Shown: piece by piece, positions 53,831 to 61,535 of the stretch | Layout of the letters: every line of letters starts with the position of its first letter | Position numbering within the stretch: position 1 is the stretch's first letter | Source: Oceanobacillus alkalisoli | Lineage (GTDB): Bacteria > Bacillota > Bacilli > Bacillales > Amphibacillaceae | Direction: 5' to 3' | DNA: 64,000 nucleotides | Assembly: GCF_021556485.1 (NCBI RefSeq) | Contig: NZ_JAKGBW010000011.1 | Coordinates: 1-64,000 of the forward strand | The notes under the pieces: generated by a model | Database searches by the model: none | Told to the model about the DNA's origin: nothing | Seen by the model: only the letters and a program-made list of their open reading frames with translations | Made by a program: the position numbers and the translations under genes

Positions 53831-54157
53831 ATGTCACATGTACAACATCAAGAATTGATCGAGACACTGCATGAATGCGTGATGGCATGTAACCATTGTT
53901 TTGATGCATGCTTGAAGGAAGATGACGTGAAAATGATGGCGGAGTGCATCCGCTTGGACAGGGAATGCGCGGAAATCTGCGCCTACTTTGAACAAGCTTT
54001 AGCTAGGGACACACCATTTATATCTGAAATTGCTGCTCTTTGTGCGAAAGTATGTGAGGCATGCGGAAATGAGTGTAAAAAACATGATCATGAACACTGC
54101 CAGAAATGTGCTGAAGCTTGTTTCAAATGTGCGGATGCTTGCAAAAAGATTGCATAA
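53831..54157 (+). CDS. Cys-rich four-helix copper-binding protein (DUF326 / Csp3-like)
   Basis: A 108-residue four-helix bundle of the DUF326 / cytosolic copper storage family. Cys pairs in C-x3-C spacing line the helices (CVMACNHCFDAC, CIRLDRECAEIC, CAKVCEACGNEC, CQKCAEACFKCADAC), about 17 Cys in all. No signal peptide, so cytosolic. It would store or buffer Cu(I). AGGAGGGTTAAGA precedes the ATG. It is not next to copA or copZ here. Confidence 0.87.
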   Translation: MSHVQHQELIETLHECVMACNHCFDACLKEDDVKMMAECIRLDRECAEICAYFEQALARDTPFISEIAALCAKVCEACGNECKKHDHEHCQKCAEACFKCADACKKIA

Positions 54158-54252
54158 TCAAAAAAGCTGGAGACATTAGGTTATCAAGCTATGAAAAAAG
54201 AATGGGAAGGGGTCGGAAAATGATTATCCAATGGAAGTAATATTTTTTCACA

Positions 54253-55062
54253 ATGAATGATATATATGGTTCGTTTAAAGATGAGGAAAATATGCCGCAA
54301 GCGGATGTACATTGCTATTTTCAGCAATCGGATTATCTTGTTGAGGCAAACAAGCCATTAACGCTCCATAAAAAAAGTAAAACCCTTTGCATCGACCTGC
54401 ATAAATCAGAGGACCAATTGCGGAAGGAGATGAACAGAACAACTCGATATCAAATCAACAAGGCTGGAAGAGACGATTTACGTGTCCGTTATCTTACGGC
54501 TCCTTCAGAAAAAGACGTCGAAGAGTTTGCTTCTTTCTTTAACCCATTTGCGGCCGCCAAAGGAATTGAGCTCTGCCGCAATGATAAGGTTGCAGCACTT
54601 AAAAAGAATGGAAATCTTGTCATCAGCTATGTTCACCATCAAGATAATCGGATACTGGCCAGCCATCTTTATATCATCGACGGCAATCGTGCGACCATGC
54701 TGTACTCTTGTTCAGGGCGTTTCGTCGAAGAAGATATCCCGCCGCTGCATATCGGACGCGCAAACCGTTACTTACACTGGAATGATATATTATTTTTTAA
54801 ACAAGCCGGTTATCAAGTGTATGACTTCCTGGGCCTGTCAATCAATGAAAAAAATGAAGAAGAGCAAAATATAAATAAGTTCAAAAAAGGATTCGGCGGA
54901 AGAGAGGAAACCAATTATCAGAGCTTCGTACCCCAGACAAGGAAAGGAATGCTCATGTTATTTCTCTTACGTTTCAAATGGCGTAATCAATTGGAGCTGG
55001 TGAGAAGAAGCGAGGCTTTAGTCGGGAAACAAGAGCATATCTTGCATAAAAAACACACGTAA
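54253..55062 (+). CDS. GNAT/FemAB-like acyltransferase, possibly N-terminally truncated
   Basis: A 269-residue GNAT-like protein of the FemAB/BioF2 class: LRKEMNRTTRYQINKAGRDDLRV, a central ASHLYIIDGNRATMLYS strand and a late DFLGLSINEKNEEEQNINKFKKGFGG motif typical of acetyltransf_6 proteins. ATG 54253 has no ribosome binding site. An upstream ATG at 54220 has one (GGAAGGGGTCGG) and is in frame, but a TAA at 54238-54240 blocks it after six codons. The gene may have been damaged by that stop. Confidence 0.65.
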   Translation: MNDIYGSFKDEENMPQADVHCYFQQSDYLVEANKPLTLHKKSKTLCIDLHKSEDQLRKEMNRTTRYQINKAGRDDLRVRYLTAPSEKDVEEFASFFNPFAAAKGIELCRNDKVAALKKNGNLVISYVHHQDNRILASHLYIIDGNRATMLYSCSGRFVEEDIPPLHIGRANRYLHWNDILFFKQAGYQVYDFLGLSINEKNEEEQNINKFKKGFGGREETNYQSFVPQTRKGMLMLFLLRFKWRNQLELVRRSEALVGKQEHILHKKHT

Positions 55063-55067
55063 AATAA

Positions 55068-55096
55068 AATGGGCACCCTCTAACTAGGTGCCCTAT
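55068..55096. terminator. Bidirectional terminator
   Basis: GGGCACC (55071-55077) pairs with GGTGCCC (55087-55093), with T-rich flanks on both strands, between convergent genes. Confidence 0.7.
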
Positions 55097-55125
55097 TCCA
55101 TTATTCACCTTAATGCTTCCTACCT

Positions 55126-55368
55126 TCAAATCAATAGACTCGGTGCTAAACAAATAAGAAAGATGAGAACCGATGGGTACAAGACGACTTTTATGATGGA
55201 ATCTCCTTTGACACGAAGCACATCCAGCGGGTTCTTTGCCGGCGCATGAATCCAATTGGCAAGACGTTCCCATCTACTCCTTTTTAATGGAATATCTGGT
55301 GCTCTCACCTGAAACTCATCCAATTTATTTTTAAGCTCATCCGGAAATTCACTTTTACTCTTACTCAT
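55126..55368 (-). CDS. Small membrane protein of the ECF sigma operon (putative anti-sigma)
   Basis: An 80-residue protein with a charged N-terminal half (residues 1-55) and one C-terminal membrane helix (about 58-78). Its start overlaps the sigma factor stop by four bases, the usual arrangement for an anti-sigma factor. B. subtilis SigY is likewise followed by the small YxlC, but the sequence similarity cannot be judged here. Confidence 0.6.
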   Translation of the reverse strand: MSKSKSEFPDELKNKLDEFQVRAPDIPLKRSRWERLANWIHAPAKNPLDVLRVKGDSIIKVVLYPSVLIFLICLAPSLLI

Positions 55369-55886
55369 TCGCCCACCTCCAACATTTTCCTTAACTTCTT
55401 TAACGAAGCATGCAGACGCGATTTCACTGTACCTAAAGGGATGCCAAGAATCTCGGATATTTCCTTTTGAGTTAAATCATGATAGTAGGTTAATAAAATA
55501 ACAGCCCGTTGTTCAGCTGGTAATTGTTGTATTGCTGCTTGAACGGTCAGTTTCTCTTCTGTCGAGACGTTATCCCTTTGATTTTGAATATATAAGAAGG
55601 GCAATAATTTCTTCATCCGATTCCGTTTATTCAACCGGTTGATCATAAGCTGGTAGGCCATCCGAAATAAATAAGTTTTCATACTCGACTTTTTCTCATC
55701 AAAGTGTTCTTGGTATTTAGAATAGCGGATAAATGTATCTTGCACAAGATCAAAGCTCATTTGCTCATCTTGACAATATCTATAGACGAATTGGTAGATG
55801 GCAGTTTTATAAGTTACAAAAAGTGTTTCTACCGAGTACGGATCTTGCTTCTCCATATGGGAATTGATTTCCTTATTCGAATTCAT
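55365..55886 (-). CDS. ECF-type RNA polymerase sigma factor
   Basis: About 173 residues. Region 2 includes FDLVQDTFIRYSKY, with the -10-binding helix MKTYLFRMAYQLMINRLNKRNR. Region 4 has LPAEQRAVILLTYYHDLTQKEISEILGIPLGTVKSRLHASLKKLRK, a clear helix-turn-helix. No region 3, as in ECF factors, closest in style to SigY. ATG 55886 lies inside the end of the upstream membrane gene after GAGCGGTGG. Confidence 0.85.
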   Translation of the reverse strand: MNSNKEINSHMEKQDPYSVETLFVTYKTAIYQFVYRYCQDEQMSFDLVQDTFIRYSKYQEHFDEKKSSMKTYLFRMAYQLMINRLNKRNRMKKLLPFLYIQNQRDNVSTEEKLTVQAAIQQLPAEQRAVILLTYYHDLTQKEISEILGIPLGTVKSRLHASLKKLRKMLEVGE

Positions 55887-56244
55887 CGGACCACCGCTCT
55901 TTGATTCCTTTAAAGACATATGCAATTCTTGTGACGAACCAAATAAACGTGATTAGAGAAAACACAAAGGTTTGATGAATAAAAAATTGTATCCAAGGGC
56001 TATCGATATTATCACCCCGCAACAAAAATACGAATAGGCCTGTTATACATAAAAATGTATAACTAGCAGCGATAATGATGACATAATCCCATCTCGTCCA
56101 CTGGAAATAAATATCGGATTTCTTAAAGTCAATATTCCCCAATCTGTTTCGGACGACCTTTTTATTCATTGTAGCTATGATTATAACGAAAATCGCCCCT
56201 AAAATTGCAGCCACAACACTGCTTATTAACCAGCCTAACGCCAT
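55873..56244 (-). CDS. Membrane protein upstream of the sigma factor
   Basis: A 123-residue protein with three predicted helices (about 3-24, 52-73, 88-107) and basic loops. It overlaps the sigma gene start by 14 bases. It vaguely resembles the DUF4181 group but is not securely assigned. Its position suggests sensing or controlling the sigma factor. Confidence 0.6.
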   Translation of the reverse strand: MALGWLISSVVAAILGAIFVIIIATMNKKVVRNRLGNIDFKKSDIYFQWTRWDYVIIIAASYTFLCITGLFVFLLRGDNIDSPWIQFFIHQTFVFSLITFIWFVTRIAYVFKGIKERWSDEFE

Positions 56245-56294
56245 CGATTATCAAACTCCTTTTTCATCCTTTACTTTCTTATACAATAATTAGG

Positions 56295-56417
56295 ATGAAA
56301 AGGTTCGATTATTCTTTAATTTTATTATATGTTTTCCTTGTAATTATGACTTGGACTTGGTGGGCGACGAAACAATTAGACACACCCGGCTATAAATCCG
56401 TGGAAAGTGGCTCATAG
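56295..56417 (+). CDS. Possible small membrane peptide, 40 residues
   Basis: MKRFDYSLILLYVFLVIMTW... gives one membrane helix but has a poor ribosome binding site, and its C-terminal third is encoded by the repeat at 56374. It may be spurious or a truncated gene. Confidence 0.25.
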   Translation: MKRFDYSLILLYVFLVIMTWTWWATKQLDTPGYKSVESGS

Positions 56418-56460
56418 AAGAGATCTATCGGACAAAAGCGGGATTTGAGCAACATAACTT
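56374..56460. repeat. About 50-bp palindromic repeat units, second locus
   Basis: The unit AATTAGACAC...GGCTCATAGAA is followed by GATCTATCGGACAAAA...GAGCAACATAACTT. The same two blocks occur in the same order at 17263-17340, showing a dispersed family. Confidence 0.6.
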
Positions 56461-56468
56461 TAAAGCTC

Positions 56469-57932
56469 TTATATTGTTAGATTTAACTTCTTACCTTCCA
56501 AACGATACTCACAATCCGCCACATGTTCAACAAAGGTCCGGTCATGCGACACAAGAAGAACGGTTCCCTCGTAACCTTTTAAAAACCGCTCCAACGCTTC
56601 AATACAAAACACATCAAGAAAGTTCGTCGGCTCATCCAAAATCAATAGATTATATCTGTCTAAAAACAACTGACAGAGCACTAAACGAGTTGCTTCTCCC
56701 CCACTCAAATCTCTGATGTTTTTCTCCAAGTCATTACCTGTAAAACTCATCGCATGCAGAACGGAACGGATTTTACTTTCTGCGTAATCGCTATGATCTT
56801 TCATATAATCGATGACGGTTGCATCTTTCGTAAATTTATAGTCCAGCTGCTCATAAACTCCGAATACAGCTTTCGGAGAGATGGTCAGCCCCTCGCCCTG
56901 GTTCATTATATGGCGGAGTAAGGTTGTTTTTCCTGAACCGTTCTTTCCCGTGATTGCAATCGTCTTACCAAGCGGGAATTGAAAGCTCGCTTCTTCAAGT
57001 AATGTCTTTCCCCCTGCCTGCAGCTTCAAGCGTTCTGCCATGATTGGGAATTTATTATGAAGCTCAAGTGCTTTCGTTTGGTGGAAACGGATGATTTGTT
57101 CTTCTTTTGGCGCTTCGATTTCACCCAGGTGTTCGACCCTTTTTTCCAGTGCTTTTGCTGCTCGCTCGACGGATTTTTGGCTTGTGCCTTTTGATTTCGT
57201 CTCAAACATCCGATTCGCCTTTGCTTTTGTTTCCTTTTTAGACGTTCGGCTGCTGGCTTCGGTTATCTTCTCTGCCTTCTTCATCTTTTCCTCGGCCGCT
57301 TTCAAGAGGCGTGATTTCTCTTTTAGATACTTTTCACGTTCTTCCGCTTGCTGACTTCTTTCCTGTTCTTTTTGCGCGGTATAGTTCGAGTAATTTCCTG
57401 TATACTCTTTTACACGACCGTCCTCCACTTCCCAAATCTTGTTCACTAGCTTGTCAAGCACATAACGGTCATGACTTACAAGCACAAGGGCACCATAGTA
57501 GTACGTTAATTCATCAATAAAAAACTGAGTCCCGTCTGCATCAAGATGTGTCGTCGGCTCATCCAGCAGTAAGCCTTCGTGATAATCGGAAAAAATTTGT
57601 GCCAGCTTCAATCTTGTCTGCTCCCCGCCGCTGAAGTGATCAATTGAAGTCTCCGGAATCGCTAATTTCCCGATCAATTCATAATCAACTTCACTTTGCT
57701 CCGGTTCCGACAATTGGTCAAAATAGGCAAAGTCTGCATGACGATGCACCTTGCCACGTGCTGGCTGAATCATTCCAGCAAGCAACTTCAATAACGTACT
57801 CTTTCCTGCACCATTTTTCCCGACGATTCCAATCCGATCAAACTGGTGGATTGCTAAACGTTCAATTTCTACTATCGTTTGGTCAAAATAAGTTAACGCT
57901 ATATTTTCTAATTCAAAACATATTTTTTCCAT
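56469..57932 (-). CDS. ABC-F ribosomal protection protein (VmlR/Vga-like)
   Basis: A 487-residue ABC-F protein with two ATPase domains and no membrane segment. Domain 1: GKNGAGKSTL, FSGGEQTRLKLA, LLLDEPTTHLD. Domain 2: GKNGSGKTTL, LSGGEATRLVLC, LLILDEPTNFLD. Between them lies a Lys/Glu-rich linker (about 190-270), the antibiotic-resistance domain. The length fits VmlR/Vga/Lsa proteins that displace lincosamides, streptogramins A and pleuromutilins from the ribosome. GGGAGGTAGC precedes the ATG. A leader with two micro-ORFs and a terminator lies upstream. Confidence 0.88.
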   Translation of the reverse strand: MEKICFELENIALTYFDQTIVEIERLAIHQFDRIGIVGKNGAGKSTLLKLLAGMIQPARGKVHRHADFAYFDQLSEPEQSEVDYELIGKLAIPETSIDHFSGGEQTRLKLAQIFSDYHEGLLLDEPTTHLDADGTQFFIDELTYYYGALVLVSHDRYVLDKLVNKIWEVEDGRVKEYTGNYSNYTAQKEQERSQQAEEREKYLKEKSRLLKAAEEKMKKAEKITEASSRTSKKETKAKANRMFETKSKGTSQKSVERAAKALEKRVEHLGEIEAPKEEQIIRFHQTKALELHNKFPIMAERLKLQAGGKTLLEEASFQFPLGKTIAITGKNGSGKTTLLRHIMNQGEGLTISPKAVFGVYEQLDYKFTKDATVIDYMKDHSDYAESKIRSVLHAMSFTGNDLEKNIRDLSGGEATRLVLCQLFLDRYNLLILDEPTNFLDVFCIEALERFLKGYEGTVLLVSHDRTFVEHVADCEYRLEGKKLNLTI

Positions 57933-57960
57933 CTTTGCTACCTCCCGAAATTATTCTATT

Positions 57961-58010
57961 TCGTATCGATAGCTAGGATCGATACGAGCTCAAGTTTAGT
58001 GCGAGCTCGT
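57961..58010 (-). promoter_or_regulatory. Two mutually exclusive hairpins in the ABC-F leader
   Basis: A 10-bp stem (57961-57970 with 57978-57987) and an 8-bp stem (57984-57991 with 58003-58010) share four bases, so only one can form fully. They lie between the second micro-ORF and the ABC-F ribosome binding site. Confidence 0.45.
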
Positions 58011-58011
58011 A

Positions 58012-58035
58012 TTAAAAGAATAATAACATTTGCAT
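58012..58035 (-). CDS. Micro-ORF 2 of the ABC-F leader (MQMLLFF)
   Basis: Seven codons with AGGAGG (58044-58049) eight bases upstream. A near-identical micro-ORF, MQILLFF, precedes lmrB at 61208-61231. Both lie after the leader terminator, 64-80 bases before the resistance gene. Confidence 0.6.
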   Translation of the reverse strand: MQMLLFF

Positions 58036-58074
58036 ATAATTTTCCTCCTGTACTCCATCTTTCAGTAAAAAACG

Positions 58075-58110
58075 CACAAAAAAAGAAGGCAGAATAAGCC
58101 GCCTTCCTCT
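58075..58110 (-). terminator. Leader terminator upstream of ABC-F
   Basis: GAAGGC (58085-58090) pairs with GCCTTC (58101-58106) and is followed on the minus strand by at least seven Ts. It lies between the two micro-ORFs and is the likely attenuator. Confidence 0.8.
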
Positions 58111-58168
58111 TGATAACAAATAACATATAAAAATGAAGATTAATGAAAAGGACAGACTAATCCCATTT

Positions 58169-58190
58169 ACTCTGCTTAAATAAGCAAAGT
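58169..58190 (-). promoter_or_regulatory. Conserved hairpin after micro-ORF 1 (ABC-F leader)
   Basis: On the minus strand ACTTTGCTT pairs with AAGCAGAGT. The lmrB leader has ACTCTG with CGGAGT at the same place (61466-61486); the paired bases differ but stay complementary, which supports a real RNA helix. Confidence 0.5.
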
Positions 58191-58206
58191 CTTTGAACGT
58201 ATTTAG

Positions 58207-58245
58207 TTACCGGTTCAAAGTTTGGAATCGTAGTCTCATTTTCAT
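58207..58245 (-). CDS. Micro-ORF 1 of the ABC-F leader (MKMRLRFQTLNR)
   Basis: Twelve codons after AAGGAG (58251-58256). The lmrB leader encodes MRQQFLTLNQ at the matching place, sharing M-R-x-x-F-x-T-L-N and the stop. Likely a stalling leader peptide that senses ribosome-targeting drugs. Confidence 0.6.
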   Translation of the reverse strand: MKMRLRFQTLNR

Positions 58246-58279
58246 TCATTCTCCTTGACATTTAAGATTTATAGTTCCT

Positions 58280-58308
58280 ATAATACATATTTCTATTAGA
58301 AAAATCAA
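58280..58308 (-). promoter_or_regulatory. Promoter of the ABC-F leader
   Basis: TTGATT (58303-58308) and TATTAT (58280-58285) on the minus strand, spaced 17 bases. It overlaps the very end of the divergent-side gene's 3' flank. Confidence 0.65.
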
Positions 58309-58318
58309 ATTCCCTTTA

Positions 58319-59422
58319 TTAATCTTCCCAGATTTCCTTGGATAACTCAACGATAAAACGTAATTTCTCCCACTGCTGCTCTTCCGTTAATTTATTCCCG
58401 TGGTGGGTTGATGAGAACCCGCATTGGGGACTTAAACAAATCTGCTCCTTTGGAATATATTGTGTTGCTTCTTTAATCCGTGCTTTCAGCTCTTCCTTAT
58501 CTTCAAGTTCACCTGATTTCGAAGTAACCAAGCCAAGCACCACTTGCGGCCCACCTTTAGGGATATGAGCGAGTGCTTTGAAATCCCCGGAACGCTCGTC
58601 ATCATATTCCAGGAAGAATCCGTCCACTTTTTCTTTTGCGAGCAAGGTTGGTGCGATTAAATCATAACTACCACCGAACATGTATGTAGACTGGTAATTC
58701 CCACGGCATAAGTGCGTTGTAACGGTTAAATCCGCCGGTTTTTCATCTAACACTCCATTAATTACGCGGAGAGCTAAGTCAATGTATTGTTCTCTCGAGT
58801 AGCCTTCTTCTGGGAATTCCTTTTCCGGAGAAGAAAGCCCTGCAATATATACGTCATCCAATTGCAAGTAGCGGACTCCCGCATCGTAAAACGCTTGAAT
58901 CGCATCCCGGTACGCTTGAATAACATCTTTTGCATAATCTTCAATATCAGAGTAAACCGTCTCATCGATCATACCAGGGTGGAACAACTGATTCGGGCTC
59001 GGAATTGTTTGTTTTGCGACTGCACGCCCATCGACGATTTGATTAAACACTTTAAAGTCCTCGATAAACGGATGGTTCGGGTTGAATGACACTTTTCCAT
59101 TATTCCGAATCGTGTACTTTTCCGTTTCTACCCCTTTAAATTTATAACCATGCTCAGGAACATAACCTTCCACGCCATTTAAATGCTCAAGGAAATCAGT
59201 GTGCCAGAATCTGCGACGGAATTCTCCATCCGTTACAACCTCTAAACCAACTTCAATCTGCTTATCAACAATTCCGGTAATTTCCTCCGTTTCAATCGCA
59301 TATAATTCCTCTGCTGAAATCTTGTTATTTTGAAAATCTGCCCTTGCTTGTTTAATCCGTTCTGGTCTTAATAAACTTCCAACATGATCTGCTCTGAATG
59401 GCGCTTTCGTAAGTGTTGTCAT
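58319..59422 (-). CDS. MetE C-terminal-like methionine synthase (YxjG/YxjH type), paralogue 2
   Basis: 367 residues, closely related to the protein at 1205-2323 (shared KAPF-ADHVGSLLRP, TIPSPNQLF, THLCRGNYQST, FFLEYDDERSG and LSPQCGFSSTHHGNK). The same metal ligands are present. It stands alone behind its own SAM riboswitch, without a cyclase gene. B. subtilis also carries two S-box-controlled copies. AAAAGGGG precedes the ATG. Confidence 0.9.
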   Translation of the reverse strand: MTTLTKAPFRADHVGSLLRPERIKQARADFQNNKISAEELYAIETEEITGIVDKQIEVGLEVVTDGEFRRRFWHTDFLEHLNGVEGYVPEHGYKFKGVETEKYTIRNNGKVSFNPNHPFIEDFKVFNQIVDGRAVAKQTIPSPNQLFHPGMIDETVYSDIEDYAKDVIQAYRDAIQAFYDAGVRYLQLDDVYIAGLSSPEKEFPEEGYSREQYIDLALRVINGVLDEKPADLTVTTHLCRGNYQSTYMFGGSYDLIAPTLLAKEKVDGFFLEYDDERSGDFKALAHIPKGGPQVVLGLVTSKSGELEDKEELKARIKEATQYIPKEQICLSPQCGFSSTHHGNKLTEEQQWEKLRFIVELSKEIWED

Positions 59423-59463
59423 CGTACTGCCCCTTTTCGTTATATTTTTTAACTAAATAAGAA

Positions 59464-59614
59464 AATCCCCTTCTTTAAAATAAGAAGAGGATTCTAGTAT
59501 CGTGTCTACTCTTCTTATCTTCAAGCTTATAATGCTACTGGAATTAGCACAGTACATATAAATGTCTGTTGCTGAAGCTTCACAGGGCCAGTCCCTCCAC
59601 TTCTCTCGATAAGA
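59464..59614 (-). ncRNA. SAM-I riboswitch (S-box) with terminator, second copy
   Basis: Minus-strand aptamer 59614 down to 59513: P1 from GATAAGA/TCTTATC, core GTGGAGGGACTGGCCC, then CAGCAACAG. Terminator at 59464-59494 (12-bp stem with one G-U, T-run). The aptamer and terminator are strikingly like those at 241-396, consistent with duplication together with the gene. Confidence 0.93.
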
Positions 59615-59641
59615 AAATTTGCTTATTAAGTTATTAGCTAT

Positions 59642-59670
59642 ACTCTACATAGCTTTTAGATAATTGTCAA
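59642..59670 (-). promoter_or_regulatory. Promoter of the second S-box unit
   Basis: TTGACA (59665-59670) and TAGAGT (59642-59647) on the minus strand, 17 bases apart. It begins right after the lmrB-type gene ends. Confidence 0.6.
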
Positions 59671-59673
59671 CCT

Positions 59674-61143
59674 TTATTTAATATTCGTTTCCTCAATCGG
59701 ACGTGCCCGGTAAACAATAAAGGACAAGACGACAGCAACAAGCGTAATGATAAAGATAATAAAGTAGACATGTTCTACCGCAACAACCATCGCTTGACTT
59801 AGCGATTGGGCTGACGTTGGGTCCGCAACTCCTGCCAGATAACTTGCCTGTCTGGAGTTCAGAATACTAATAAATACGGAGACTCCAATTGCACCGCTTA
59901 ATGGCTGCAGCGTAGACATAACAGCCGTACCGTGTGGATATAACCGCTTCGGCAGCTGGTTTAATCCATTCGTTTCAGCAGGCATCATCGTTGCAGATAC
60001 GCTAAGCATAATGAGCATAAATCCAACGATTATTACCCAAGGCGGCGTATCAGCTGTCATTCGGCTGAACATAAACATCGTCCCGGCAAGCACAATTGTC
60101 GCAGGTATCATCATCACCCGAGGACCAACTTTATCGAATAAAGCGCCCATAAATGGGCTCATAATCCCGTTTAAAATACTTCCCGGGAGCAGCAGCATTC
60201 CAGCCATTGCTGGTGCAAGAGCCATTGGTCCCTGCATGAACACCGGTAAGATAAGTTCTGAGGCAAACATCGTCATCACAATAATAATGAACATGATTAC
60301 TGCATGCGTGAACATCGGCAATTTGAACACGCGCAAGTCCATCAACGGTTCTTCCAGCTTAAATTGTCTGATGGCAAAGAGAATGATTCCAATCACCCCA
60401 ATGATAATTGCAGTTAAAACATCACGTGTTAAAAACCCTGCCTCACTCTCTCCAACCGAGCTGAATCCGTATATTGTTGCACCAAAACCTACCGTTGAAA
60501 AGACAATGGAGAGCCAATCGATCTTCGGTTTCGTCACTTCCGATACATTCACCAAATATTTCAAGGCAAAAAGAATCGAAAATACAGCAAATGGGAGGAC
60601 AGAGATAAATAAAAATCTCCAACCCAAGTAATCAACGATAACTCCTGAAAGTGTTGGTCCGATTGCAGGTGCAAACATAATAACTAACCCAACAATTCCC
60701 ATGATTTTCCCTCTTTTATGTGGAGGATACACAAGTAAAAAGACGTTGAATATAATCGGCATCAACATTCCAGTACCGACTGCCTGAATCAACCGGCCAG
60801 TAAGCAATACGGAAAATGTCGGCGCGATTGCCGCTATCGTTGTACCAATTGTAAAGACCGTCATCGTCCCAATGAAAAGCTGCCTTGTCGTAAACCATTG
60901 CATAAATAATGGAGATACTGGTATAACAATCCCCATCATTAACATAAATCCTGTTGCAACCCACTGGACAGTTGGTAGCGTAATATCGAACTCTGCCATT
61001 AATGTCGTGAGCGCAATATTCAACAGTGTCTCATTCAATATCGCGAAAAACGCCCCAATAATCAACGCCGCCATAAGCGGCAAAGTTTTGACATTTGGAT
61101 CTTCTGATAGAAATTCATAATTTTTTTCTTTTGATTTGCTCAT
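59674..61143 (-). CDS. MFS drug exporter, DHA2 family (LmrB-like)
   Basis: A 489-residue 14-helix DHA2 transporter. N-terminal LNETLLNIALTTLMAEFDI with WVATGFMLMMGIVIP, motif C-like APAIGPTLSGVIVDYLGWRFLF near residue 160, and a late ETNGLNQLPKRLYPHGTAVMSTLQPLSGAIG. These segments match the LmrB/Mdr lincosamide exporters. No TetR-type LmrA gene is adjacent; instead the leader resembles that of the ABC-F gene (two micro-ORFs, terminators). AGAGGTAAAAATA precedes the ATG. Confidence 0.85.
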   Translation of the reverse strand: MSKSKEKNYEFLSEDPNVKTLPLMAALIIGAFFAILNETLLNIALTTLMAEFDITLPTVQWVATGFMLMMGIVIPVSPLFMQWFTTRQLFIGTMTVFTIGTTIAAIAPTFSVLLTGRLIQAVGTGMLMPIIFNVFLLVYPPHKRGKIMGIVGLVIMFAPAIGPTLSGVIVDYLGWRFLFISVLPFAVFSILFALKYLVNVSEVTKPKIDWLSIVFSTVGFGATIYGFSSVGESEAGFLTRDVLTAIIIGVIGIILFAIRQFKLEEPLMDLRVFKLPMFTHAVIMFIIIVMTMFASELILPVFMQGPMALAPAMAGMLLLPGSILNGIMSPFMGALFDKVGPRVMMIPATIVLAGTMFMFSRMTADTPPWVIIVGFMLIMLSVSATMMPAETNGLNQLPKRLYPHGTAVMSTLQPLSGAIGVSVFISILNSRQASYLAGVADPTSAQSLSQAMVVAVEHVYFIIFIITLVAVVLSFIVYRARPIEETNIK

Positions 61144-61207
61144 TATTTTTACCTCTAATTTTATTTTAATGTATCGTATATCTATGTTTTTCAGTTACTT
61201 TTTCACA

Positions 61208-61231
61208 TCAAAAGAATAATAAAATCTGCAA
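61208..61231 (-). CDS. Micro-ORF 2 of the LmrB leader (MQILLFF)
   Basis: Seven codons from TTG, with AGGAGG (61239-61244) seven bases upstream. Matches MQMLLFF in the ABC-F leader. Confidence 0.6.
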   Translation of the reverse strand: MQILLFF

Positions 61232-61261
61232 AAAAATTCCTCCTTCAATCGTTTGTTCAAA

Positions 61262-61292
61262 ATAAAAAATCACAAGCAGCTGCCTGTGGTTG
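61262..61292 (-). terminator. Second leader terminator upstream of lmrB-type gene
   Basis: CCACA-GGCAGCTGCT-TGTG-type stem on the minus strand followed by TTTTTTATTTT. Confidence 0.65.
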
Positions 61293-61330
61293 AAAGTAAG
61301 GGATACATCTTAAATACATGGGGGCCACTA

Positions 61331-61370
61331 AAACTAAAAAGGAAAGACAGAACAAAGCCGCCTTTCCACC
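61331..61370 (-). terminator. Leader terminator upstream of lmrB-type gene
   Basis: On the minus strand GGAAAGGC pairs with GTCTTTCC (eight pairs, one G-U) and is followed by TTTTTAGTTTT. It carries the same GGCGGCTT loop as the ABC-F terminator. Confidence 0.75.
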
Positions 61371-61502
61371 AATGCATCGAATTATCCGTAGGGTTCATTA
61401 TAAAGTATATAACTATTCCATAACTTGATATAAAATTATGAATAAAGGACAGACGTATCCCAATTACTCCGCAGCACAAACAGAGTCTTTGACCATATTC
61501 AA

Positions 61503-61535
61503 TTATTGGTTCAAAGTTAGGAATTGTTGTCTCAT
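61503..61535 (-). CDS. Micro-ORF 1 of the LmrB leader (MRQQFLTLNQ)
   Basis: Ten codons with AAGGAG (61549-61554) thirteen bases upstream, a rather long spacing. It aligns with MKMRLRFQTLNR of the ABC-F leader; the DNA of both leaders is clearly homologous here and for about 60 bases downstream. Confidence 0.5.
   Translation of the reverse strand: MRQQFLTLNQ

Noticed and set aside
61270-61479. A 69-residue protein in the lmrB leader
   Set aside because: It runs through both leader terminators and the conserved RNA hairpin and has no ribosome binding site; the leader RNA explains the sequence.
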